From Chersky-267 sp963744115 (GTDB lineage Bacteria > Chloroflexota > Limnocylindria > Limnocylindrales > CSP1-4): a stretch of 64,000 nt of DNA. The notes beneath the pieces are model-generated. The model saw only the letters and a list, made by a program, of their open reading frames with translations, did no database searches and was not told the DNA's origin. The position numbers and the translations under genes are program-made. Shown in pieces: positions 25,722 to 33,656 of this stretch (its first letter is position 1; every line of letters starts with the position of its first letter). Location of the stretch: NCBI GenBank assembly GCA_963744115.1, contig CAVUSI010000003.1:558001-622000 (forward strand), read 5' to 3'.

Positions 25722-26297
25722 GTGCGCCCCAAGATGATCATGGCGGGTGTGGTGCTCACCACCGCTCTCGCACTGGTCGCGGCTCCCGGTTTTGCCGGGT
25801 CCCGGACCCCTGCTCCATACGAGCCGGTGCCGGCAGCAGCGTTCCAGGCCCTGAAGACCAACGCGAACGCAGGATCGACGGACTCGATCGGTGGGTTCGA
25901 CCACGCATCCGACTCCGCGGGCCGACTGGGGGCCGATGCGGTGTTCGCCGAACCTGGCACCCCGGCGACCGCTTCTGTGGACGTCCCCGTCCTCAAGCGC
26001 GACGCCGCGCAGCCCGATCCGACCGCGACCAAGGTCTACAAGAAGTCCAGGTACACCCTGACCGGCAAGGCGACGTTCTACGAGAACGGAACGACCGCGA
26101 TGCGCCTCCCGCGCGGCACCGTGATCCGGGTCTGCGGTGCCGGCGGCTGCCTCGAGCGGGTGGTCAACGACTACGGACCGGTGGCCGGCTCGAACCGGAT
26201 CATCGACCTGTACAAGCCGGACTTCTTCAAGATCTGCGGCTGCGGCTCGTGGTCCGGCGTGACCAACGTCAAGGTCTACGTCTACGGCGTGCGCTGA
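25722..26297 (+). CDS. Secreted double-psi beta-barrel (RlpA-like) protein
   Basis: A 191-aa exported protein. From the GTG at 25722 it has a classical signal peptide (basic RPK, then hydrophobic GVVLTTALALVAAPGFAG), a low-complexity spacer, and a C-terminal domain (about 110-191) with GKATFYENG, LPRGTVIRVCGAGGC, VVNDYGPVAG and IIDLYKPDFFKI. That is the RlpA/expansin-type double-psi barrel, where the GPVAG/IIDL region corresponds to the catalytic DRGPF-x-IDLS. The catalytic Asp is present in NDYGP. Peptidoglycan modification is the likely role. A TATGGT box (25706-25711) ends ten bases before the GTG, which supports this start over the ATG at 25659. Confidence 0.7.
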   Translation: MRPKMIMAGVVLTTALALVAAPGFAGSRTPAPYEPVPAAAFQALKTNANAGSTDSIGGFDHASDSAGRLGADAVFAEPGTPATASVDVPVLKRDAAQPDPTATKVYKKSRYTLTGKATFYENGTTAMRLPRGTVIRVCGAGGCLERVVNDYGPVAGSNRIIDLYKPDFFKICGCGSWSGVTNVKVYVYGVR

Positions 26298-26341
26298 CCC
26301 GACGACCGTCCGAGCGACCGGCCGTGCCCGGGCCGCTGCGG

Positions 26342-26390
26342 TAGACTCAGCCTGACCCTTTAAGGACCGGTCCGAGAGGCCGGGAAGGAG
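26342..26390 (+). promoter_or_regulatory. pyr promoter box and PyrR-binding hairpin overlapping a ribosome binding site
   Basis: TAGACT (26342-26347) is the likely -10. The RNA then folds into a hairpin like the known PyrR-binding loop. The lower stem is CCTT (26357-26360) with AAGG (26385-26388). A purine-rich internal bulge follows. The upper stem is CCGG (26367-26370) with CCGG (26380-26383), and the loop is TCCGAGAGG. The B. subtilis consensus has UCC-N-GNGAGG, so this loop is one base shorter. The right arm contains GGAAGGAG (26383-26390), a Shine-Dalgarno, so PyrR-UMP binding should block translation rather than cause attenuation. Confidence 0.7.
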
Positions 26391-26395
26391 TGGGC

Positions 26396-26425
26396 GTGCA
26401 CCGACCCGACGGCGGCTCGAGATGA
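26396..26425 (+). CDS. Putative nine-residue pyr leader peptide
   Basis: GTG at 26396 lies five bases after the Shine-Dalgarno GGAAGGAG. It opens a nine-codon frame (M-H-R-P-D-G-G-S-R) whose TGA stop overlaps the pyrR ATG in ATGA. pyrR has no Shine-Dalgarno of its own, so translation of this peptide probably drives pyrR by coupling. The peptide shows no codon bias toward pyrimidine-sensing; its function is likely positional. Confidence 0.5.
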   Translation: MHRPDGGSR

Positions 26426-26985
26426 CCGGGCGCCAGATCATGACGGCGGACGAGATCCGCCGGGCGACGATCCGGATCTCCCACGAGATCGTCGAGAAGC
26501 AGGCCGGGACGGCCGGTCTCGCGCTCGTCGGCATCCAGCGCCGCGGCGTCCCGCTCGCCCACCGGATCGCCGGATCCATCGCCGAGCACGAGGGTGTGAC
26601 GCTCCCGGTCGGGGCGCTCGACATCACGTTCTACCGGGACGACCTGTCGCTCGTCGCCCAGCAGCCGCTGGTCAAGGGCACGGACCTGCCGTTCGACCTC
26701 AACGGGGCCACGGTGGTCCTCGTCGACGACGTCCTGTACACCGGCCGGACGATCCGCGCGGCGATGGACGCCCTCGTCGACTTCGGGCGGCCGCAGGCGA
26801 TCCGGCTGGCGGTCCTGATCGACCGCGGTCACCGTGAGCTTCCGATCCGGGCCGATCACGTCGGCAAGAACGTGCCGACGTCCCGCGAGGAGATCGTCCG
26901 CGTCCACCTGGCCGAGACGGACGGCGACGACAGCGTCGACATCGAACGCGTCGTCGGGGCCGTCGCCGAGCCCGTCGCCCGATGA
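26422..26985 (+). CDS. pyrR: Bifunctional PyrR: pyr operon RNA-binding regulator / uracil phosphoribosyltransferase
   Basis: Binds UMP/UTP or PRPP and represses pyr mRNA; may also convert uracil and PRPP to UMP. The 187-aa protein has the type I PRT fold with the PRPP loop VVLVDDVLYTGRT (98-110), IQRRGVPLA near 39-46 and DITFYRDDLS near 68-76, all diagnostic for PyrR. The ATG is set by overlap with the leader peptide stop. It overlaps pyrB in ATGA. The RNA target sits directly upstream (26357-26388), giving autogenous control. Confidence 0.95.
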   Translation: MTGRQIMTADEIRRATIRISHEIVEKQAGTAGLALVGIQRRGVPLAHRIAGSIAEHEGVTLPVGALDITFYRDDLSLVAQQPLVKGTDLPFDLNGATVVLVDDVLYTGRTIRAAMDALVDFGRPQAIRLAVLIDRGHRELPIRADHVGKNVPTSREEIVRVHLAETDGDDSVDIERVVGAVAEPVAR

Positions 26986-28043
26986 GCCTTGTCGTGCCGG
27001 ACGGGACGGGTATCGACCTTCAGGCGGGAGTCCCGCCCTCGGCCGCCGCCGCTCCGGCACGCTGGAGTCATCGCCACCTGCTGGACCTCGACGTCGTCTC
27101 GTGGCCCGAGATCGAGCTCGTGATGCAGACCACCGATTCGATGCGCGAGGTCCTCGCCCGCCCCATCGCGAAGGTCCCGGCGCTGCGGGGGACCGGCGTG
27201 ACGATCCTGTTCTACGAGGCCTCCACCCGGACCCGGGTGTCGTTCGAGGTGGCCGCCAAGAACCTCTCCGCGGATGTGGTCAACATCGCGGCCTCGTCCT
27301 CATCGGTGACGAAGGGCGAGTCGCTCGTCGATACGATCCGGACGGTCGAGGCGCTCGGCGCCGACATGATCGTCATGCGTCACGCGACGTCCGGCGCCCC
27401 GTACCTCGCGGCCGAGCACTTCGGCGGTTCGATCCTCAACGGCGGCGACGGCTGGCACGCCCACCCGTCCCAGGCCCTGCTCGACCTCTACACGATCCGC
27501 GAGCACCTGCCCGGGGGGCCCGAGCTGCGTGGCCGGAAGGTCGTGATCCTCGGCGACGTCCTGCACTCGCGCGTCGCGCGCTCGAACATCTGGTCGCTGA
27601 CGGCGGCCGGCGCCGACCTGTGGCTGTGCGGACCGTCGACGTTGCTGCGCGGGTTCGACCGCTGGGCCGCCGCGATGGCCTCGGTTCCTGGCCACGGTCG
27701 GTTCACGGTGACGTCCGACGTGAACGCCGCCGTGCGCGACGCCGACGTGATCATGGCGCTCAGGATCCAGCGCGAGCGGATGAGCGGCGGCCTCCTGCCG
27801 TCGATGCGTGAATACGCCGCTCGGTTCGGCCTGACCCTCGACCGGCTCGCGCTCGCCAAGCCGGAGGCACTGGTGATGCATCCGGGTCCGATGAACGAGG
27901 GCGTCGAGATCGCCCCCGAGGTGGCGGTCCATCCGCGCTCGGTCATCACCGACCAGGTGACGAACGGGGTGGCCGTCCGGATGGCCCTGCTCTACCTGCT
28001 CGCCGGCGCCGCCGGCCGAGCTCGCGAGGCCACCGGTGGCTGA
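26982..28043 (+). CDS. pyrB: Aspartate carbamoyltransferase catalytic subunit
   Basis: Condenses carbamoyl phosphate and aspartate, step two of UMP synthesis. The 353-aa protein has the carbamoyl-phosphate signature STRTR at residues 81-85, the 80s-loop SSSSVTKGES, HPSQALLD, and HPGPMNEGVEI near the end. An N-terminal extension of about 25 residues precedes the first helix. No pyrI regulatory subunit is present, so a class B/C complex with dihydroorotase is likely, as PyrC here is of the class I type. Overlaps pyrC by eight bases. Confidence 0.95.
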   Translation: MSLVVPDGTGIDLQAGVPPSAAAAPARWSHRHLLDLDVVSWPEIELVMQTTDSMREVLARPIAKVPALRGTGVTILFYEASTRTRVSFEVAAKNLSADVVNIAASSSSVTKGESLVDTIRTVEALGADMIVMRHATSGAPYLAAEHFGGSILNGGDGWHAHPSQALLDLYTIREHLPGGPELRGRKVVILGDVLHSRVARSNIWSLTAAGADLWLCGPSTLLRGFDRWAAAMASVPGHGRFTVTSDVNAAVRDADVIMALRIQRERMSGGLLPSMREYAARFGLTLDRLALAKPEALVMHPGPMNEGVEIAPEVAVHPRSVITDQVTNGVAVRMALLYLLAGAAGRAREATGG

Positions 28044-29484
28044 GATCCGTGTCGCGGGTCCGGATGTCGGGCGGACGGTCGGGGACCTGGAGCTCAGCCG
28101 GGCCTGGCTCGTTGACCCGGCGAGCGGGCGCGAAGGTCCGGGCGATCTGATCGTCGAGGACGGCGTCGTCCGGAGCGTCGTCTGGCTCGAGGGCTCGGAC
28201 GCCGAGGGGATCGACCCCGGTGGAGTGGTCGTCTCACCCGCGTTCGTCGATCTCCATGCCCACTTCCGCGAGCCCGGGTTCGAGGATGCCGAGACGGTCA
28301 GGAGCGGATCCGCCGCCGCCGCCCACGGCGGCTTCACGACCGTCTGTCTGATGCCGAACACGTCACCCGCGATCGACGAGGCGAGCGTCCTCGCCCGCGT
28401 CCGCGATGCGGCGACCCGGTCCGGATCGCCGATCGAGGTGCTCGCCTACGGCGCGGTCAGCGTCGGGCGCGAGGGTGAGACGCTGGCGGCCCTCGGCGAG
28501 CTGGCCGACGAGGGCGCGATCGGCTTCAGCGACGACGGCGCCCCGATCCGATCCCCGGCGATCCTGCGGAACGCGCTGGTCTATGCCGGGATGCTCGGGC
28601 GGGTCGTCGTCGACCATCCCGAGGACCGGACGCTGACCGATGGCGCCGAGGCGAACGAAGGGCTCGTCGCGTCGATCCTCGGCCTGCGCGGATGGCCGAC
28701 GGCAGGGGAGACGGCTGCGGTCGCGCGAGACCTGGCCGTGCTGCGGGACGCGCTGGCCGACGAGCCGAGCGCACGGCTGCACCTGACCCACCTATCGACC
28801 GCCGATGCCCTCGAGCTCGTCCGCCGGGCGAAGGCGGCCGGGCTGCCGGTCACCTGCGACGTGACGCCGCACCACCTCGGTCTGACCGACGAGTGGATCG
28901 CCGGGGCCCGACGGTGGGCGTGGGAAGCGATCGACGATCGGGGTCGATCACGCAGCCCGTGGGCCGATGGCGCCCTGGTCGCCGGCCCGTTCGACCCATC
29001 CCTCCGGGTCAATCCGCCGCTTCGATCGGCCGAGGATGCGGCCGCCGTCATGGCCGCCCTGGTCGACGGGACCGTCGACGCGATCGCGACCGATCACGCG
29101 CCCCACACCCGGGTCGACAAGGAGGTCGAGTTCGGCCTCGCGGCGAACGGGATCTCGGGGATCGAGACGGCCCTCGGGGTGGTCCTCGCGGCCGTCGACG
29201 CCGGACGGCTGTCGCTGGCGCGCGCCGTCGCGGCGCTGACCACGGGCCCGGCGGCCGTGCTCGGTGGCTGGGGCTGGAGCGGGACCCGCGGGCTCGTTGA
29301 AGGAGCACTCGCCGACCTCGTCGTGTTCGACCGCGGATCGACCTGGCGCGTCGAGGCGGATGGTCTCCTCTCGCGCGGCAAGAACTCGCCGCTGCTCGGT
29401 CGGGAGCTCGGGGGGCGGGTGATCCTGACCGTGGCGGGCGGCAGGATCGCCTATGAGGAGTCGAATGCCGACGCTGGAGGCTGA
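28036..29484 (+). CDS. pyrC: Dihydroorotase, class I
   Basis: Cyclises carbamoyl aspartate to dihydroorotate. The 482-aa amidohydrolase shows DLHAHFREPG (zinc His-x-His), MPNTSPAID, FSDDGAP at the usual bridging-ligand position, THLSTADAL, CDVTPHHL and ATDHAPHT. That set defines class I enzymes, which often associate with PyrB. The start is a GTG inside the last codons of pyrB. The protein is longer than the typical 430 residues, partly through an N-terminal extension and an insertion around residues 300-325 (RGRSRSPWADGALVAG region). Confidence 0.94.
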   Translation: MAEIRVAGPDVGRTVGDLELSRAWLVDPASGREGPGDLIVEDGVVRSVVWLEGSDAEGIDPGGVVVSPAFVDLHAHFREPGFEDAETVRSGSAAAAHGGFTTVCLMPNTSPAIDEASVLARVRDAATRSGSPIEVLAYGAVSVGREGETLAALGELADEGAIGFSDDGAPIRSPAILRNALVYAGMLGRVVVDHPEDRTLTDGAEANEGLVASILGLRGWPTAGETAAVARDLAVLRDALADEPSARLHLTHLSTADALELVRRAKAAGLPVTCDVTPHHLGLTDEWIAGARRWAWEAIDDRGRSRSPWADGALVAGPFDPSLRVNPPLRSAEDAAAVMAALVDGTVDAIATDHAPHTRVDKEVEFGLAANGISGIETALGVVLAAVDAGRLSLARAVAALTTGPAAVLGGWGWSGTRGLVEGALADLVVFDRGSTWRVEADGLLSRGKNSPLLGRELGGRVILTVAGGRIAYEESNADAGG

Positions 29485-29974
29485 CCCGCGGAGCTGGCTC
29501 GACGGTCACCTGGCGGCCCTGGGCGTGCCCTACGAGCTGTTTCCGTGCGATCCCGCGCTGGCCGATACGGCCGCGTTCTGTGCCGCCTATGGGTTCGCGC
29601 CCGAGGACTCGGCCAACACGATCGTGGTCATCGGCAAGTCCTCCCCGCCGGTCTACGCGGCATGCGTCGTCCTGGCCACGACCCGGCTCGACGTCAACCG
29701 GACGGTCCGCGAGCGGCTCGGCACGCGCAAGGCGTCGTTCGCCGCGGCCGAGCAGACGCAGGAGCTGACCGGGATGGCGATCGGCGGCGTGACGGTCTTC
29801 GGCCTGCCGCCCGACCTGCCCATCCTCGTCGACGCCCGGGTCATGGTCCGCCAGCGGATCGTCCTGGGCGGTGGGAGCCGGTCGTGGAAGGTCCTCGCCG
29901 CCCCGGCGATCCTCGAGGCGCTCCCGAATGTGACCGTCGTCGACGGCCTCGCGCTGGAGCCGCCACCGGCCTGA
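29465..29974 (+). CDS. YbaK/EbsC-type aminoacyl-tRNA deacylase
   Basis: A 169-aa protein of the YbaK/ProX trans-editing family, which hydrolyses mischarged Cys- or Ala-tRNAPro and related species. Visible features are LDGHLAALGVPYELFPCDP, the core NTIVVIGKSSPPVYAACVVLATTRLDVNR and a GLPPDLPILVDARVM loop; the Lys in VIGK corresponds to the usual catalytic-site lysine region. The ATG at 29465 follows GAGGAG by four bases and overlaps pyrC by 20 bases, so it is the last gene of the pyrRBC transcript. The exact tRNA substrate is not predictable. Confidence 0.8.
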   Translation: MPTLEADPRSWLDGHLAALGVPYELFPCDPALADTAAFCAAYGFAPEDSANTIVVIGKSSPPVYAACVVLATTRLDVNRTVRERLGTRKASFAAAEQTQELTGMAIGGVTVFGLPPDLPILVDARVMVRQRIVLGGGSRSWKVLAAPAILEALPNVTVVDGLALEPPPA

Positions 29975-29987
29975 CGCGATCCCCTGA

Positions 29988-30014
29988 GCCGGGCGCGAAT
30001 CGCGGCGCCCCGGC
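29988..30014. terminator. Candidate bidirectional hairpin terminator
   Basis: GCCGGGCGC (29988-29996) pairs with GCG-c-CCCGGC (to 30014), nine pairs with one bulge. It sits in the 61-base gap between the convergent deacylase and the minus-strand membrane protein. Confidence 0.4.
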
Positions 30015-30035
30015 CTCGATGGCGGACAGCGGATG

Positions 30036-32012
30036 TCAGGGTGACGTCCAATGCGTGCTGACGATCTCATCCGAGACGACGAGGACCTCTCCGTAGCCAT
30101 CCGGACCGGGCGGGCCACCTTCGCGTGGCTCCCGCCCGACGAGCCGGACCACCCAGACGACCTTGTCGGGCGCGATGTCCTGGTCCGTGTCGACGCCGAG
30201 CGTCCCGATGTCACGGGCGAGGACCGCGGAGATCGAGATCGGCCAGGTGCCGGGCCCCGTGAGCGCTCCGCCGGCTGTGTCGCGGAGGAACTGCGCCGGC
30301 GAGGTGCCGATGAGCGTACGGATCTTCGGATCGATCGACTCTGCCGGGCCCTGGGCTTTGCCGCTCAGCCAGGCGACCTGGTCCAGCACGAAGGTCTGCG
30401 GTCCGACCGGGTCCCCGGGACCGTCGCGATCCGCGCGTCGATCGCCGGCGTGGACGATGAAGATGGCCGGCACCGGGGTGCCGATCGGGGTCGCGGGGGG
30501 CGCGGCTCCGCCGGGCAGGATCGCCGGGTTCAGGACCGGCCCGTCAGACGGGACCAGGGTGGTCGCACCGCCGGGAGCCTTGGTGACGAGCTTCTTGTCG
30601 GTCCCGGCGAGGACGACGGTATCGCGGTCGCAGTCGGCGGTGGCCTCGCAAGGGTGATGCGGCAGCTGGGTGAACCAGCCGGCGACGGCGATCGGCTGAT
30701 CTGCCGGCTCGCCATGCCGACCGGGATCCACCACGTCAGCCACGGTCCGGACGGACAGACCTTCGATCGTCGCCGGGAAGCCGTCCGGCGGCGGAGCGAA
30801 CGGGTAGGGCGTCGCTGGGGGCGGGATGTCCTCGACCATCGGCCCGGAGATCGTCCCGGTGGCATCGTCGATCACAAGCCAGCTCGCGACGGGCGTGCCC
30901 GCTGGGCGCGGATCGGTCGTGCCGTCGACGAGATACCGGAAGCCGCGGACGAACCACGTCGGCGGACACAGGCAGTCGGCCGCGGTCTTCGCCGTGAACC
31001 AGGGGGGATCCGAGCCGAGCTCGAGGCCGATCTGAAGGACGGTGGCGAAGGGTCCGACCCGGTCCTGGGCAAGGCGCAGGGCGGCCGCGCCAGAGAGCCG
31101 GGTCGCCGGCGCCGGATCGACCACCGACGTCGGTCGATCGAACATCGTGCCGTACCCGGAGCTCAGGACATCGACCACGAACGTCTGGTCGCAGGTGACA
31201 CGCTCGTCGGCCGGGCAGCGAGAGGATCGCTCGTCGTGGAAGTGGCCGACGGCGACGACCGCCTGCGGCGTCGTGTTCATCGCCTGGTGCGGGCCGCCGT
31301 CCCCACCCAGCGGCTCGGACGGTGCGACGAACCGGAGCGGGAGCGGGGTCGCGGGGTCCGCCGCTTGCTGGAACGAACCGTCGGCCGACAGGATCGGTCG
31401 CTCCGTGGCACTGAGCCAGGCGTGGACGTCGGTGCAGCGGATCTCGACTGGAGGCTGCGGGGCTGGCTGGTACGGGCATGGCAGCGCGAGGTCGCTCGCC
31501 GAGTACCAGCCGGCGAGTGCCAGCTCGGTATCGCCGAGGGACGGTTCCGCGAGGAGTCGCGGGGCGTCCGCGACCGAGCGAACCGTCAGCCCGGCGACGT
31601 CGATCGGGAACCCGGCGACGGCCGGGCTCGGTTCGAACGACTCGGACGGCGACGCCCGGCCGGAGGTCGGCGCCGTGCCGGACCCGGCCGGGCCGGTGGC
31701 GGTCGTCCCGGGCCGTGACGACGTCCCGGGCTGAGCGACGACGCCCACGACCGCGACGACCGCGATCACGGCCACGACCGCGACGAGGCGATCTCGCGTC
31801 GGCCGATCGACCTTGGGCCACCAGCGCGGCCGTCGCCCGAGCTCGGCGACACGATCCAGTGTCGCGATCGTGAGGTCGTGCGGCGCGGGTCGGTCGTAGC
31901 GGCCCGCGAACGCGGCGGCCAGGCGCTCGTCATCCCAGGCTTCGGGGGCCGTCGGGGGCCGGGCCGGTCCGCTCGACCGAGCGGCCGTTTCGGGCCGGTC
32001 GTCGCCGGTCAC
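30036..32012 (-). CDS. Single-pass membrane protein, probable partner of the adjacent ECF sigma factor
   Basis: A 658-aa protein with a short cytoplasmic N-terminus (1-74), one membrane helix (about 75-93) and a very large extracytoplasmic part. The outside part has at least two similar modules opening GFPIDVAGLTVRSVADAPRL and GFPATIEGLSVRTVADVVDP (about residues 138 and 417), followed by AGWYSASDL or AGWFTQLPH. Position, ATGA overlap with the sigma gene and topology suggest an anti-sigma factor. The zinc-finger motif is absent, unlike the protein at 23,713. Cysteines in the outer part may form disulfides. Function is inferred from context only. Confidence 0.6.
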   Translation of the reverse strand: MTGDDRPETAARSSGPARPPTAPEAWDDERLAAAFAGRYDRPAPHDLTIATLDRVAELGRRPRWWPKVDRPTRDRLVAVVAVIAVVAVVGVVAQPGTSSRPGTTATGPAGSGTAPTSGRASPSESFEPSPAVAGFPIDVAGLTVRSVADAPRLLAEPSLGDTELALAGWYSASDLALPCPYQPAPQPPVEIRCTDVHAWLSATERPILSADGSFQQAADPATPLPLRFVAPSEPLGGDGGPHQAMNTTPQAVVAVGHFHDERSSRCPADERVTCDQTFVVDVLSSGYGTMFDRPTSVVDPAPATRLSGAAALRLAQDRVGPFATVLQIGLELGSDPPWFTAKTAADCLCPPTWFVRGFRYLVDGTTDPRPAGTPVASWLVIDDATGTISGPMVEDIPPPATPYPFAPPPDGFPATIEGLSVRTVADVVDPGRHGEPADQPIAVAGWFTQLPHHPCEATADCDRDTVVLAGTDKKLVTKAPGGATTLVPSDGPVLNPAILPGGAAPPATPIGTPVPAIFIVHAGDRRADRDGPGDPVGPQTFVLDQVAWLSGKAQGPAESIDPKIRTLIGTSPAQFLRDTAGGALTGPGTWPISISAVLARDIGTLGVDTDQDIAPDKVVWVVRLVGREPREGGPPGPDGYGEVLVVSDEIVSTHWTSP

Positions 32013-32563
32013 CGGTCGACCTCGGCGGCGAGTGCCCGTTCCAACACTCGCCGTGCCGTGAACAGCCGGGACTTGACCGTGCCGACGGGGATCCGGAGCA
32101 CATCGGCGATCTCGGCCAGCCCCTGGCCCTCGAGGTGGTGGAGGGCGAGGATGGTCCGCTGGTCGAGGGAGAGGCCCGCCAGCGCCCTGCCGAGCCGGTC
32201 GGCATCGTCGACGGCTTGGGCCTCTCCGGCATCGGACACACCCACACCTTCGGCGCTCGCCCGTCGGACGACGTCGTCGCTTGCGATCTCACGGACCTGT
32301 CGCCGCCGGCGGCCGCGCAGGGTCATCCGGGCGGCGTTGACGGCGATCCGCTGGAGCCACGCGTCGAACCGGTCGACCTCCCGGAGCGAGGCGATCGTGC
32401 GCCAGACGCTGACGAAGGTCTCCTGGGCGGCATCGCGGGCGTCGGCTTCGTCGCCGACGATCGCAAGGATGAGTCGATACACGGCATCCATCCGTTCGCG
32501 GACGATCACCTCGAAGGCATCGGTGTCGCCGCCACGCGCGCGTTCGATGACGGCTCGATCCAC
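32009..32563 (-). CDS. ECF RNA polymerase sigma factor
   Basis: A 184-aa sigma factor with region 2 (ERMDAVYRLILAIVGDEADARDAAQETFVSVWR, split around DAAQETF) and region 4 (LSLDQRTILALHHLEGQGLAEIADVLRIPVGTVKSRLFTARRVLE, with GTVKSRL). I chose the GTG at 32561-32563 because GGGAAAGG lies about eight bases upstream and the protein then begins at the conserved DRAVIERARGGD. An ATG at 32599 gives 12 more residues without a ribosome binding site. It ends the PLP decarboxylase-DUF3291-zinc finger-sigma-membrane protein series. Confidence 0.85.
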   Translation of the reverse strand: MDRAVIERARGGDTDAFEVIVRERMDAVYRLILAIVGDEADARDAAQETFVSVWRTIASLREVDRFDAWLQRIAVNAARMTLRGRRRRQVREIASDDVVRRASAEGVGVSDAGEAQAVDDADRLGRALAGLSLDQRTILALHHLEGQGLAEIADVLRIPVGTVKSRLFTARRVLERALAAEVDR

Positions 32564-32624
32564 GTGGTGCGACCTTTCCCTGGCGACCGGTCCATCCATC
32601 CGATGCCGGTCGGCCGTCAGCGGT

Positions 32625-33161
32625 TCATCGGGGAGTGCCGGCGTCCTCGGGTGGCTCGGCGGGATCCGTGAGGCTGGATGCGAGCGGGGCGTCGTCCGGA
32701 TCGGTCGCCGGCGCCGGCTCGGATGGCGCATCGTCGGCGCCCAGCGCGGCCGCCGACGGATCCACCCAGAACGCCGGGTCCGGCGTCGACTCGGCAAGTG
32801 CGGCCTCGGTCGGTCGGGCGCGTTCGGACAGCCAGGCGTCGCGGAGCGGGTCCTCGGCGGCCAGCCATGGGCTCGAGGCGCCCCAGTCCAGGCTCGACTT
32901 CGACCTGCCGAGCTGCTGGTCGATATGGAAGTCGGGATCCGGCTCGATCTCGCGGGCGTCGGCCGGGCGTGGCCGGTGGCATCGATAGCAGGTCACATGG
33001 GTCGGATCGTTGAACGACGAGCAGGCGTCGCACAGCCAGACGCGGTCGGGCAGGATCGGCGGCTTCGTGTTCCCGCGCCACCCGCCGACATGCCACCCGG
33101 CCCACGAGGCGAACAGGAGCACGACCACCCCGGCGATCAGGAAGACGATCGTGTCCGGCAT
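32625..33161 (-). CDS. Membrane protein with a RanBP2-type zinc finger
   Basis: A 178-aa protein of unknown function. One N-terminal membrane helix (about 5-23) is followed by a zinc finger whose spacing exactly fits the RanBP2 consensus: Trp42-x-Cys44-x2-Cys47-x3-Asn51-x6-Cys58-x2-Cys61. The remaining 115 residues are acidic, Asp/Pro/Ala-rich and probably disordered. In eukaryotes this finger binds RNA or ubiquitin; bacterial copies are rarely characterised. A generic zinc ribbon remains possible. GGAG precedes the ATG. It follows DUF3291 by nine bases and precedes the ECF sigma gene by 61. Confidence 0.6.
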   Translation of the reverse strand: MPDTIVFLIAGVVVLLFASWAGWHVGGWRGNTKPPILPDRVWLCDACSSFNDPTHVTCYRCHRPRPADAREIEPDPDFHIDQQLGRSKSSLDWGASSPWLAAEDPLRDAWLSERARPTEAALAESTPDPAFWVDPSAAALGADDAPSEPAPATDPDDAPLASSLTDPAEPPEDAGTPR

Positions 33162-33170
33162 CGCTCCCTC

Positions 33171-33656
33171 TCAGCTGCCCGGCGGGAACGCGGTCTTGAG
33201 CGTGAATGCATCCGGGGTCGGACCGTTGGCCGCGAGGTGGTCGAGGCGCCCCCGGGCTTCGGTCACGGTCGGGATGTGGCCGGCCGGCACCCACCATAGG
33301 ACGAGATGTGGACCGTCGAGCGGGACGAACCACTCACGGCGCCGCCGGAAGACGTCGACGTGGTCCGATCGATAGGCGTAGCCGCGTAGCGCCTCGATCG
33401 ACGTCCAGACGGTCAGGTTGACGATCATCAGGGGATCGTCGAACGCCCGGATCGCGGTCGCGGAGCCGGTCTCATCCTTGAGCCGCCAGACGAACCCCGG
33501 CGTGGCCTCCCCAAGGGCGTTGATCCGATCCAGGTTCGCCACGAAGTCGGCCATGGCGGGGTCGTCGATGGCGGCGACCGACCGGGCGATGTTCATCTGG
33601 GCCAGGTGGTAGCGGTCGGCCATTTGAGCCGATCCGGATGCTCGGTCCACGGTCAT
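33171..33656 (-). CDS. DUF3291 protein (monooxygenase-like ferredoxin fold)
   Basis: A 161-aa protein recognisable as DUF3291 by YHLAQMNIARS near the start, GFVWRLKDE, NLTVWTSIEALRGYAYRSDH and HLVLWWVPAGHIPTVTEA. The family has a dimeric alpha/beta barrel like antibiotic-biosynthesis monooxygenases; activity is unproven. The ATG at 33656 overlaps the stop of the PLP decarboxylase in ATGA. A second ATG 11 codons in would start nearer to the conserved domain. Confidence 0.75.
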   Translation of the reverse strand: MTVDRASGSAQMADRYHLAQMNIARSVAAIDDPAMADFVANLDRINALGEATPGFVWRLKDETGSATAIRAFDDPLMIVNLTVWTSIEALRGYAYRSDHVDVFRRRREWFVPLDGPHLVLWWVPAGHIPTVTEARGRLDHLAANGPTPDAFTLKTAFPPGS

